A stretch of DNA of 64,000 nt from Bacillus sp. SA1-12 (GTDB taxonomy: Bacteria; Bacillota; Bacilli; Bacillales; Bacillaceae): positions 62,001 through 126,000 of the forward strand of contig NZ_LATZ01000130.1 in assembly GCF_000981385.1 (NCBI RefSeq), in the 5' to 3' direction. The number at the start of each line of letters is the position of its first letter. Position 1 is the stretch's first letter. Below the pieces are notes generated by a model. It did not search any database. It was not told where the DNA came from and worked only from the letters and a program-made list of their open reading frames with translations. Position numbers and translations under genes: made by a program. This document shows, one piece after another, positions 45,725-53,389 of this stretch.

Positions 45725-45768
45725 CAAAAAATCCTGCACTTCTTATAAGCGAAGTGCAGGATTTTTTG
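45725..45768. terminator. bidirectional terminator
   Basis: AAAAAATCCTGCACTTC-ttataagc-GAAGTGCAGGATTTTTT is a near-perfect symmetric terminator between two convergent genes. Confidence 0.95.
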
Positions 45769-45793
45769 TGTTGGGAACTTTCCCCATTCTCCT

Positions 45794-46255
45794 TTATTCA
45801 AATTGCCAGGCAATCTTCCATTCTTCCTTGTCTTTAACAACAAACACATTCTGAATAACCTTAAACTTCCCAAACTTACTTTTAAACGTTTGCTGTACCT
45901 CCACCCGGCAGACAGTGGAGAAGCCTTTGCCGCCCTTCTCCATTTTCCAGCCTTTAACCTCTTCTTCCTCACCAAGTTCAAACGCAAAGGTGGATACACC
46001 GTAATGGCTCATATAAATATGTGAACGCTCTGTCACATATGCATTTTTTGGGAAGCGTTCCTGCATAACTGGATGAAACAGCTCCCACGCGCTGCCAAAA
46101 TCACCTTCCTGCTCGAACTGATAAAAAGCATGAACGGCATCAGTTGGATCTTCCCCGCCGAGCCCAAATAACATCCTAATCATGACGATGATAAACAACA
46201 AAATCGCGATCCCTATCATAACCATCGAAAACTTATTAAAAGATCGTCTCCTCAT
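45794..46255 (-). CDS. membrane-anchored NTF2/DUF4878-like protein
   Basis: The 153 residues start with a basic segment and one anchor helix (MVMIGIAILLFIIVMIRMLFGL). The extracytoplasmic part DPTDAVHAFYQFEQEGDFGSAWELFHPVMQERF has the helix pattern of NTF2-like folds (DUF4878 type), followed by beta strands and the end VFVVKDKEEWKIAWQFE, typical of that fold. Function unknown. Divergent from the next gene with a 168-base gap. Confidence 0.72.
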   Translation of the reverse strand: MRRRSFNKFSMVMIGIAILLFIIVMIRMLFGLGGEDPTDAVHAFYQFEQEGDFGSAWELFHPVMQERFPKNAYVTERSHIYMSHYGVSTFAFELGEEEEVKGWKMEKGGKGFSTVCRVEVQQTFKSKFGKFKVIQNVFVVKDKEEWKIAWQFE

Positions 46256-46384
46256 GTCTCACCTCGCTGCCTGTCTACTATTATGTATGTATGGATGTGG
46301 ACGAATATTCATTTTGGTATGGACAATGCGAATGGGAATGTCCCGAAAATTGTAAAATATTCCTCGTATGTCGATAATATTCAA

Positions 46385-46414
46385 TTGTGGAGACTGTCCG
46401 CCAATTGGTATAAT
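46385..46414 (+). promoter_or_regulatory. sigma-A-like promoter very close to a start codon
   Basis: TTGTGG (46385-46390) and a perfect TATAAT (46409-46414) are separated by 18 bases. The likely start codon at 46424 is only 10 bases after the -10 box, so a transcript would have almost no leader. GGAGACTGTCC between the boxes resembles the dispersed GGGGACTGTCCC palindrome. Confidence 0.5.
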
Positions 46415-46423
46415 AAAGGTTCA

Positions 46424-46885
46424 ATGTTCAAAATCGTTTATGAGGTGAGTGAGAATTTAGTGGGAGAGGGTATTAAGTTTATTGTTGAGGTTGTGAATAC
46501 TATTCACGATCTGTTGATTCTCATTATAAATGATGTTCTTGGGCTGCAAATGACAGATAAAGACATGCATTTTTGGATCATGGGGGCTATCGGGATTGCG
46601 GCATTTGCTTGTGTGTATGTGATAACAAAGTGGTTGTCACAGCTTCCGTTTGGGATCCATTTGATCGCCTTTTTCTATACATTAACCTTTATGTTTGTCC
46701 TTGTATTTGCCATCGAAATTCAGCAGGCGATCACAAATCGCGGCAATATGGAGTTTATTGATGCAGTTATCGGCCTCTGGGGTTTTATCGCGATATTTTT
46801 CGTGTATGTTTTAATAGCTGCGATGTTTTACTTAATTAAATTCATCTTTAGAAAAATAACGAAAAAAGATGATGTGGATATATAG
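46424..46885 (+). CDS. unknown membrane protein with three transmembrane helices
   Basis: I do not recognise the family. From the ATG at 46424 the 153 residues begin MFKIVYEVSENLVGEGIKFIVEVVNTIHD and contain three membrane helices (WIMGAIGIAAFACVYVITKWL, GIHLIAFFYTLTFMFVLVFAIEI and AVIGLWGFIAIFFVYVLIAAMFYLIKFIF) and a basic-acidic end. AAAGG lies four bases upstream. The frame is open from 46283, but the extra residues look random and overlap a promoter, so the shorter start is preferred. Confidence 0.7.
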   Translation: MFKIVYEVSENLVGEGIKFIVEVVNTIHDLLILIINDVLGLQMTDKDMHFWIMGAIGIAAFACVYVITKWLSQLPFGIHLIAFFYTLTFMFVLVFAIEIQQAITNRGNMEFIDAVIGLWGFIAIFFVYVLIAAMFYLIKFIFRKITKKDDVDI

Positions 46886-46992
46886 AAAAGCGGAAGTGCC
46901 TTGCTCAGACTAGGGCAAATATGACGCTAATGAATAGAAGGTGTACTTTACCTTCCATTCATTAGGGGCTAGGCGCTGGAGCTTGACACCGA
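46885..46992 (+). repeat. Bacillaceae intergenic repeat, best preserved copy
   Basis: Left end GAAAAGCGGAAGTGCCTTGCTCAG, right end GGGGCTAGGCGCTGGAGCTTGACACC. The middle is an inverted repeat CTAATGAATaGAAGGT...ACCTTCcATTCATTAG (46927-46965), so the transcript would form a long hairpin. Related copies lie near 23505, 29191 and 39375. Confidence 0.7.
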
Positions 46993-47007
46993 AATTTCAT
47001 TAAAATA

Positions 47008-47053
47008 AAAAAGAAGTAACGCCTTCCAACCAAAGCGCGTTACTTCTTTTTGC
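47008..47053 (-). terminator. terminator after hisJ
   Basis: AAAAAGAAGTAACGC and GCGCGTTACTTCTTTTT pair around a 12-base loop just past the hisJ stop; T-runs flank both sides. Confidence 0.88.
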
Positions 47054-47058
47054 ATCCT

Positions 47059-47868
47059 TTAAAGTGCCGTCATAATCCGCTTCTTCTCAACAAAATAAGC
47101 CCATTCCTTGAAGCCGATTTCCTTCAGCCGTTTTTTCACCAGGTCAAATTCATCGCCAATCCGTTCAGGTTTATGAGAATCTGAGCCAAAGGTGACCTTT
47201 ACATTATAAAAGAGCGCCCGTTCTAACATGTCGTCTGATGGGTACCAGCCTCCGCAATCCTTTGTTTTTCCGGATGTATTGATTTCAATGGCAATGTCCT
47301 CTTCACCAATCACTTTTAGTGTTTCTTCCACGGATCCTGTTTCGATGTCTGAAAATGCCGGGTAAAAACCTTTCATTGCATCAATATGGCCGAGAATTTG
47401 AAAAGCGCCGCTTCTTGCTGATTGCTGAATTAGATCATAATACTCTTCCTTCACTCTTACTTGTTCTTGAGTGGTCAGTCCTTCCCAGCGTCCTTTTTTA
47501 AAAATATTCAGATCCTGTACATAGTGCACAGAGCCAATGATGTAATCAAACGGATGGAGAAGGTATTGGTCACGGTAGATCGAAATATAATCCGGGTAAA
47601 AGTCGCTTTCCATTCCCAATAAAACATGGATTTTATCTTTGTATTTTTCCTTTAAACGCAGGACTTCTTCAATATACGGAACAAATTCACTTTTCGCCAT
47701 GGCGATCGTTGGATACAGTTGGTCTTCTTCACTGTAAAAATAAGGTGAATGATCTGATATCCCAATATAATCGAGTCCGTATTCAATAGCTTGCTTGACA
47801 TAGTCTTCAATAGTACCGACGGCATGTCCACAGAGTTCATTATGTGTGTGAAGATCAAATTTGACCAT
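47059..47868 (-). CDS. hisJ: histidinol-phosphatase, PHP family
   Basis: PHP histidinol phosphatases remove phosphate from L-histidinol phosphate in histidine synthesis. The 269 residues carry the four PHP metal motifs: DLHTHNELCGHA (start), GISDHSPY (about 40), GMESDFYPDY (about 85) with IIGSVHYV, and FGSDSHKPERIGDEF near the C-terminus. GGAGG precedes the ATG by eight bases. The gene is not in a his operon, as in B. subtilis (ytvP). Another PHP phosphoesterase role is possible. Confidence 0.85.
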   Translation of the reverse strand: MVKFDLHTHNELCGHAVGTIEDYVKQAIEYGLDYIGISDHSPYFYSEEDQLYPTIAMAKSEFVPYIEEVLRLKEKYKDKIHVLLGMESDFYPDYISIYRDQYLLHPFDYIIGSVHYVQDLNIFKKGRWEGLTTQEQVRVKEEYYDLIQQSARSGAFQILGHIDAMKGFYPAFSDIETGSVEETLKVIGEEDIAIEINTSGKTKDCGGWYPSDDMLERALFYNVKVTFGSDSHKPERIGDEFDLVKKRLKEIGFKEWAYFVEKKRIMTAL

Positions 47869-48036
47869 ATGTAAGCCTCCTACTAAAATTAACCAATTTA
47901 TCTACCTTCATCATAGCTTAGAATTTTGTTTTTTTCCATAAAGAAAACTTGCCGACTGAAGAACCTGATTGGTGTAAAGTGATGAGTAGTAACACTTTTA
48001 CTTTATACGTAAATTTTGCCGCTGCTTCTTAAAGTG

Positions 48037-48075
48037 AAAAAAGAGCCCCCACTATTTTACGCGCGGGGGCTTCAT
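48037..48075 (-). terminator. terminator after the first PepSY gene
   Basis: On the minus strand GCCCCCGC-gcgtaaaata-GTGGGGGC followed by TCTTTTTT lies 17 bases past the stop. Confidence 0.88.
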
Positions 48076-48091
48076 TTATACCTCTATTTGA

Positions 48092-48670
48092 TTAATCATC
48101 ATCACCGTCGTCATCATTATCGTCATCGTGATCATCCATTTCAAGCTCTGTTACTTTTTTTGTTTCAGCATCAATGGTGATTTCCGCTTTGCCATCCTTC
48201 GTCTTTAACTCCAAATCATATTCATATCTTTCATCATCTTCATCTAATGAGATTTCCACAACCTCACCAGTCACTTGCTTTTTCGCAATCTCAATGGCTT
48301 CTTCTTCAGTTATAATGGATTGATTTGCTGGAGCTGCTTGCAGGTTTCGATCGTCATCATCATCGTCATCCCAGTTTTCATCAACTTTTAGAATTTCTGC
48401 TGTATATGCATCAACATCAATATCATAATCCTTTTGGTCCTTATCAATATCTACCTCATAATAGGTTTTCGAAAAATTCTTTTCTAATTCAATACTTTCG
48501 ACTGTTCCTTCTACCTTTGACAATGCAACTTCCTTCGCTTTTTCAATGCCGATCAGTTCCTTTGCTTGTGAAGCTTTTTGACTGTCCTCTTTCGCATATC
48601 CATGATTAATTGCAAGTGTACCGCCTAATACAACGGCTGCTGCCAATGTCATTGTCACGATTTTTTTCAT
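48092..48670 (-). CDS. secreted protein with two PepSY domains and poly-Asp runs
   Basis: PepSY domains are small extracytoplasmic modules thought to inhibit or fold proteases or to sense envelope state. The 192 residues have a signal peptide (MTLAAAVVLGGTLAINHGYA), a first PepSY unit (IGIEKAKEVALSKVEGTVESIELE), the run WDDDDDDDR, a second unit (ITEEEAIEIAKKQVTGEVVEISLD) and a tail DDHDDDNDDDGDDD. The acidic runs could bind calcium or other cations. It resembles B. subtilis YkoI, which is linked to the YkoGH two-component system, as here. Confidence 0.88.
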   Translation of the reverse strand: MKKIVTMTLAAAVVLGGTLAINHGYAKEDSQKASQAKELIGIEKAKEVALSKVEGTVESIELEKNFSKTYYEVDIDKDQKDYDIDVDAYTAEILKVDENWDDDDDDDRNLQAAPANQSIITEEEAIEIAKKQVTGEVVEISLDEDDERYEYDLELKTKDGKAEITIDAETKKVTELEMDDHDDDNDDDGDDD

Positions 48671-48793
48671 TTCTTTTTTCCTCCTATGTTTTCTGTTTTC
48701 TTCTTACAATCTCTACTATAAACAGCAAAAATGAAAGGAGGAGAAAAGAAAGATTAAAATTTGATGAGAAACGGCTAAATTTATTCTCAGGTT

Positions 48794-49540
48794 TTATTCC
48801 GATTCATCTTCTTCATCTTCATCTTCATCTTCATCTTCATCTTCTTCATGTTCTTCCCATAACACGTTTTTTACTTCCCGAGTATAAGCATCAACTTGGA
48901 CGACCGCATCCTCGCCATTTTCTTTTTCAATCTCAACAAGATAATATGGCGATTGATCAGGTGGTTCCTCAAATTCCACTTCATCAACTGTTCCATTCTG
49001 TTCTTGCAAAGCAAGTTTGATCGCTTCCTCTTTAGTTAAAAGAGGGGGTGGTTCTGTTGCAGTGCCAATAATCTCACCGGAATAAGAATCGATTTTGAAT
49101 GTTGTTGATTTATTATTTTGACTAACAACCGCTTTATAATAGGATGCTTCGTTTTCCTGTACCAGGTCGATTGATTTTACTTCACCTTTTGCAGCAAGGA
49201 TCGCTTTTACTTCATTTATTGTTAATGGCTTTTTCTCAGGTTGGCTGGGAGGCTGCTCAGCCTTTGCTTCTCTATTTACAGAAATCACCTCACCGCTTTT
49301 CGCATCAATCCGAATAAGATAGGTTCCAGTTTCAAGATTCATCGTGATCCGGTATTCACCGTCTGATTTTGTTGTCTGAATAATTTCACCTGGGTAAACT
49401 TCCTTTGCAGCTTCATTTGCTTCAGCTTCCGTTAATGTTTGAGCAGATAATGACGGCACCCACCATTGCAAGCTGATGACGAGAATAAAGGCCAAAGCGA
49501 GCACACTTCCAATGAGCCAAATCCATTTTTTCTTGTTCAC
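48794..49540 (-). CDS. membrane-anchored protein with three PepSY-like units and acidic tail
   Basis: The 248 residues start at GTG 49540 and have an anchor helix (WLIGSVLALAFILVISLQWWVPSL). PepSY-like units follow at LTEAEANEAAKEVYPGEIIQTTKSDGEYRI, LTINEVKAILAAKGEVKSIDLVQENEASYYKAV and LTKEEAIKLALQEQNGTVDEVEFEEPPDQ. The end is a hexanucleotide-encoded Asp-Glu ladder (about residues 232-248). Lying between the kinase and the secreted PepSY protein, it probably belongs to the same signalling circuit. The 21-bp motif array lies just upstream. Confidence 0.85.
   Translation of the reverse strand: MNKKKWIWLIGSVLALAFILVISLQWWVPSLSAQTLTEAEANEAAKEVYPGEIIQTTKSDGEYRITMNLETGTYLIRIDAKSGEVISVNREAKAEQPPSQPEKKPLTINEVKAILAAKGEVKSIDLVQENEASYYKAVVSQNNKSTTFKIDSYSGEIIGTATEPPPLLTKEEAIKLALQEQNGTVDEVEFEEPPDQSPYYLVEIEKENGEDAVVQVDAYTREVKNVLWEEHEEDEDEDEDEDEEDESE
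48802..48846 (-). repeat. GATGAA hexanucleotide repeat coding Asp-Glu tail
   Basis: On the minus strand about five GATGAA units with interspersed GAA encode the acidic tail of the PepSY protein. Unit loss or gain would stay in frame, so only tail length would vary. Confidence 0.7.
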
Positions 49541-49595
49541 TTGTCACACCACCACTCTAATCCAATTTTCGTCAAATGCTTGAAAAAACCTAAAA

Positions 49596-49700
49596 GTTGC
49601 AAGATTCTTTTCCAAAGTTGCAAAAATATCAGCAAAAGTTGCAAAAATAACATGGAAAGTTGCAAGATTCCGTTTCAACGTTGCATTAAGTTCTATAAAA
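49596..49700. repeat. five GTTGCA motifs at exact 21-bp spacing
   Basis: GTTGCAA begins at 49596, 49617, 49638 and 49659, and GTTGCAT at 49680, each exactly 21 bases apart (two helical turns). The core TTGCAA is itself a palindrome. The 14 bases between motifs are AT-rich and only loosely similar. The array fills the gap between the kinase stop and the PepSY start. It could be an operator array upstream of the PepSY genes, or a decayed minisatellite. Confidence 0.8.
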
Positions 49701-49758
49701 TTGCTGTTTATTCTACTGATTATATCGATGCAAGATGAGAATTTACTGAGAAATCGCA

Positions 49759-51111
49759 TTAAGATAGCGGTAAAAATAATGTTGCCGTTGTTCCTCTTCC
49801 TTCAAGACTGTCCATTTCGAGCCTGATATTTATTGCCTTCGCTATTTCATTTGCTACCGAAAGTCCTAGGCCAGAGCCGCCTTGCTTGCGGCTTCTTGCT
49901 TTATCCACACGATAAAAACGGTCAAATACCTTTGGCAGATCCTGCTTTGGGATGCCAATTCCTCTGTCCTCGATACGAATATAGGCGTCCTTCTCACTCG
50001 TTCGTCCAATATAAACAGCAATCTCATCATCACTATACTTTCGTGCATTATCTAAAAAAATGAACAATAACTGCTTTAATTTTTGTTGATCTGTCGTGAC
50101 ATTGATTTGTTCTTTCCCATGGATATCGATCTGGCGCTGATAGGCATTTTGGAACACTTTTGCTGACTCTGACACCAGGTCATTTAGGTTAAGGTTTTCA
50201 AGCTTGATGTTCCATTGTGCTTGATGCTTAGCCAACAGCAGCAATTGCTCAGTCATGTCCCTCATTCTGACCGCTTCCGAATGAATTGCTTCGATTGATT
50301 CATCAAATAAATCCGGCTGCTTCTTGCCTCTTCTTTTTAATAGGTCAGCATAGCTTTCAATAATGGTGAGCGGTGTTTTTAATTCGTGTGATGCATTTGA
50401 TACGAATTGCTCCTGCTTTTCAAAGTTTGCCTCAAGTAAATCAATCATGTGGTTAAAGGTATTACCCATTTCAACCAGCTCATCCTTTGATTTTCCTTTT
50501 AGGTTCAGACGTTTAAATTGCCCGCTATTTTGAATATCCTTCATCGTATCAATCATCGAACGGATTGGACGGGTGATAAGATTACTTAAAAGACTTGTTG
50601 AAACAAGCACAGGGATCATGGCAATGAACGTGACTGCCAGGAGGACAACGCGAAGGATCGCCAGCATCTCTTCTGTTCTTTCAATACTTCTTGTAAATTG
50701 CAAATTGACGATGCTGCCATTCTTCCAGATGATCGGATTTGATGTGAATACATATTGTTTCTTTTGAAACGTGATCAAGTCGCTTTTTTCACCAGGATAA
50801 AAGGTTGCTTTTCGCCCTCTTAAATCTTGTTCTGTCTGGGATGTGACCGTTGTGGGCTTATCCTGTTCAAACACAATTTGCAGCATTCCATCAACAGGTA
50901 CATAGGCACGAAGCAGGTTTCCAGGATCGGCAATATTCGTTACGTCCCGGCTGACATTTTTAGCCACCATCGCTGCCTCTGATTTTGAACGTTCGATCTC
51001 ATTTGAGATCATCATCTTACTGAAAACAAGGTAAATTGAGACATTCATGACGATTAACAAACAACTAAATAAGACAGCTGTATATAAATTGATTTTATTT
51101 CGCAGTCTCAT
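49759..51111 (-). CDS. sensor histidine kinase (YkoH-like)
   Basis: The 450 residues have one membrane helix near the start (LYTAVLFSCLLIVMNVSIYLVF), an extracytoplasmic sensor of about 110 residues, a second helix (VVLLAVTFIAMIPVLVSTSLL), a HAMP linker, the phospho-His in NASHELKTPLTIIESYADLL (about residue 240), N-box FLDNARKYS, and DRGIGIPKQDLPKVFDRFYR with GSGLGLSVA. The ATG overlaps the regulator stop by four bases. The PepSY genes downstream are typical of the B. subtilis ykoGHI arrangement. The signal is not known. Confidence 0.92.
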   Translation of the reverse strand: MRLRNKINLYTAVLFSCLLIVMNVSIYLVFSKMMISNEIERSKSEAAMVAKNVSRDVTNIADPGNLLRAYVPVDGMLQIVFEQDKPTTVTSQTEQDLRGRKATFYPGEKSDLITFQKKQYVFTSNPIIWKNGSIVNLQFTRSIERTEEMLAILRVVLLAVTFIAMIPVLVSTSLLSNLITRPIRSMIDTMKDIQNSGQFKRLNLKGKSKDELVEMGNTFNHMIDLLEANFEKQEQFVSNASHELKTPLTIIESYADLLKRRGKKQPDLFDESIEAIHSEAVRMRDMTEQLLLLAKHQAQWNIKLENLNLNDLVSESAKVFQNAYQRQIDIHGKEQINVTTDQQKLKQLLFIFLDNARKYSDDEIAVYIGRTSEKDAYIRIEDRGIGIPKQDLPKVFDRFYRVDKARSRKQGGSGLGLSVANEIAKAINIRLEMDSLEGRGTTATLFLPLS

Positions 51112-51809
51112 TTTGCATCCTTTAAGACGTAGCCAACGCCTCTTACCGTATGGATGAGCGGCGTCTCATAGTTATAATCAAGTTTTTTTCGAACATAGCG
51201 AACATACACATCCACAATATTTGTATCGCCAAAGTAATCATAACCCCAAACCGCCTCTAAGATCTGGTCCCGATTCAATACTTGCCGCTTATTTTTCAAT
51301 AAATAAAGCAGCAAATCATATTCCTTTGGTGTGAGCTCAATTTCATCCTCGCCCCTCATGACTTCCCGTGTCTTTTCATTCAATCTTAAGTCGCCTGCCG
51401 TTAACCATTCCTCTTCATCTGGTTCTGCCGCAGGGGCAGCGGCACGCATTCTTAACACCGCACGGATCCTCGCAAGCAATTCCTCGATTTGAAACGGCTT
51501 TGTTATATAATCATTCGCCCCAAGGTCAAGCCCTGACACCTTGTCCTCAACAGAGCCCTTTGCAGTTAACAGGATAACAGGGGTGTAGGAATCCTTCGCC
51601 CGGATTCTGCGCAGCAGCTCAATCCCGCTTAGCCCTGGCAGCATCACATCCAGCAAAATCAAATCCCATTTCCCCGAGCGATACGCTTCAAGCGCCTCAA
51701 TCCCATCAGACGCCTTCCCGACCTGGTAGCCTTCATATTCTAGCTCTAATTCGAGTAAACGTTGAATTTTTTCTTCGTCCTCTACAATTAATATTGATTC
51801 GTTGTTCAT
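51108..51809 (-). CDS. OmpR-family response regulator (YkoG-like)
   Basis: The 233 residues have a receiver domain (ILIVEDEEKIQRLLELELEYEGY, phospho-Asp in LILLDVMLPG near residue 54, LLTAKG, ANDYITKPF) and a winged-helix DNA-binding domain (LTPKEYDLLLYLLKNKRQVLNRDQILEAVWGYDYFGDTNIVDVYVRYVRKKLD). GGGAGGGAT lies eight bases before the ATG. It is first of the regulator, kinase, PepSY, PepSY run and is the natural candidate to bind the 21-bp motif array. Confidence 0.93.
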   Translation of the reverse strand: MNNESILIVEDEEKIQRLLELELEYEGYQVGKASDGIEALEAYRSGKWDLILLDVMLPGLSGIELLRRIRAKDSYTPVILLTAKGSVEDKVSGLDLGANDYITKPFQIEELLARIRAVLRMRAAAPAAEPDEEEWLTAGDLRLNEKTREVMRGEDEIELTPKEYDLLLYLLKNKRQVLNRDQILEAVWGYDYFGDTNIVDVYVRYVRKKLDYNYETPLIHTVRGVGYVLKDAK

Positions 51810-51924
51810 GGCGGATCCCTCCCTATATGTACCGAAACCTTACCTATTCTCCTTTCATGATAGCTAATTATGCCAGCAATTTCCACGAATTGTGTGAAGT
51901 GATGGCATGATCATCCTTCGAAAA

Positions 51925-51960
51925 TATAAAACACCGTTCTAATTCGAACGGTGTAAAAAA
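51925..51960. terminator. terminator after the MATE gene
   Basis: ACACCGTTC-taattc-GAACGGTGT is a 9-bp perfect stem with TTTTAT on the minus-strand side and AAAAAA opposite. It lies 44 bases past the MATE stop. Confidence 0.85.
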
Positions 51961-52003
51961 GTGGTTAACATTTTGTTATGTACGATACCTTTTTTAGATT
52001 CCA

Positions 52004-53323
52004 CTACTCAAATACTTCTGATAGATTTAATAATTTCTTATTTAATCTAGGAATATACATCACTAAGAAGCCCGATCGTCCAATAGTATATATGATAAAG
52101 GCAAGCCACAGGCCATGATTATGCCAGATCGGGGTGATAGTGATTTGGATAATGATATAGATCATCATTGCGTAAATCATAGAGTTTCTTACTGGTGCAA
52201 TTTCAGTTGCTCCTGTAAAGACACCGTAAATAACAAGGCCTAAACAAGCAGCAAACGGGTAGATGATGAGCCATCCTCCATACGTGGTTGCCAGTTCGAT
52301 TACACTTGGTAAATTTGTAAATAGCCCTATGATTTGTTCTTGAAAGAATCCGTATACACAAGCGAGGATAAAAGCCGTTATCACCGACCATAGTGTTGAT
52401 AAAGTAAGTGTCTTTTTATATAATTTTTCATCATTTGCTCCTACCGCTTTGCCGACAAGAATACTAGAGGCGTTGGCAAACCCATCAAAGAAATAAGCCA
52501 TTATGTAATGAATTTGAAACAGCACAGCGTTTGCAGCTAAAAATTCCGTACCAAACGAAGCACCTTTTGCGGTAAACATATTAATTACGACTAATAAACA
52601 AATCGTTCGGATAAACAAATCCTTGTTCACATTAACCATCTTTTTCATAGACTGTGTATCTATCAAGGTTTGAATCGACGGCATTTTCCATGCAAACGGT
52701 GATGCCTTTATAACAATAAGCAATCCTAATAAAAAGGCTGTTATTTCCGCCATCAAAGTGGCGCTAGCGACCCCTTTTACAGCAAAAGAAAAAACGTGGA
52801 CAAAAAGGATGGCCAATATCATATTCAACACATTCGTAAACACTTGCAAAAATAATGATTCTTTAATCTTACCCATCCCCATTAACCAGCCAAGAATCAC
52901 GTAGTTCATCAATGTGAAGGGAGCTCCCCAAATCCGAATTCGGAAATATTCAACAGCAAACTTACTCACATCTGAATCAGGCGCTATCAATGTAAGGGCG
53001 GCATATTCAATCGGCCATTGTAAAAAAATAAAACAAATCCCAACAATAACGGCTAATAAAAATGGCCGAGATAAAGCAAGTACTCCTAAAGCTGAATCAC
53101 TTGCTCCATTCGCTTGGGCGGCAAACGCAGATGTACTGACCCGCAAAAACCCGAATAGCCAGTATAATGTATTAAAAATAAGGGATCCAACGGCAACACC
53201 GCCGATATAAGCTGGATCAGGCAATTGCCCGACAACAGCGGTATCTACAGCTCCTAATAATGGCTGTGTCATCGTTGAGATCGTCAGAGGGATTGCTAAA
53301 GCAAGATATGCACGATGATTCAT
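52004..53323 (-). CDS. MATE family efflux transporter (DinF-like)
   Basis: MATE proteins export drugs or metabolites in exchange for sodium or protons. The 439 residues form about twelve membrane segments in two halves (AIPLTISTMTQPLLGAVDTAVVGQL at the start is characteristic; VSTSAFAAQANGA and ASSILVGKAVGA are the paired internal motifs). The start at ATG 53323 is chosen because GGAAGGAGG lies eight bases upstream; a frame eight codons longer has no site. It follows the importer operon after a terminator and could be partly read through. Confidence 0.9.
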   Translation of the reverse strand: MNHRAYLALAIPLTISTMTQPLLGAVDTAVVGQLPDPAYIGGVAVGSLIFNTLYWLFGFLRVSTSAFAAQANGASDSALGVLALSRPFLLAVIVGICFIFLQWPIEYAALTLIAPDSDVSKFAVEYFRIRIWGAPFTLMNYVILGWLMGMGKIKESLFLQVFTNVLNMILAILFVHVFSFAVKGVASATLMAEITAFLLGLLIVIKASPFAWKMPSIQTLIDTQSMKKMVNVNKDLFIRTICLLVVINMFTAKGASFGTEFLAANAVLFQIHYIMAYFFDGFANASSILVGKAVGANDEKLYKKTLTLSTLWSVITAFILACVYGFFQEQIIGLFTNLPSVIELATTYGGWLIIYPFAACLGLVIYGVFTGATEIAPVRNSMIYAMMIYIIIQITITPIWHNHGLWLAFIIYTIGRSGFLVMYIPRLNKKLLNLSEVFE

Positions 53324-53345
53324 CCAACTTACCTCCTTCCAAAAC

Positions 53346-53377
53346 AAAAGCCTCGATTATATGAATGAAATCGAGGC
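53346..53377 (-). terminator. terminator between importer operon and MATE gene
   Basis: On the minus strand GCCTCGATT-tcattcatat-AATCGAGGC followed by TTTTGTTTT. The MATE ribosome site (GGAAGGAGG) follows directly after the T-run, so imperfect termination would feed the MATE gene. Confidence 0.85.
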
Positions 53378-53389
53378 ATTCCGTTTCAA

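Noticed and set aside
46283..46423. Longer N-terminus for the membrane protein at 46424
   Set aside because: The extra 47 residues look random and overlap a TTGTGG-18-TATAAT promoter.
49544..49759. Heptad-repeat peptide gene in the 21-bp array
   Set aside because: The frame overlaps the kinase end, has no ribosome site, and repeats arise simply because 21 is a multiple of three.
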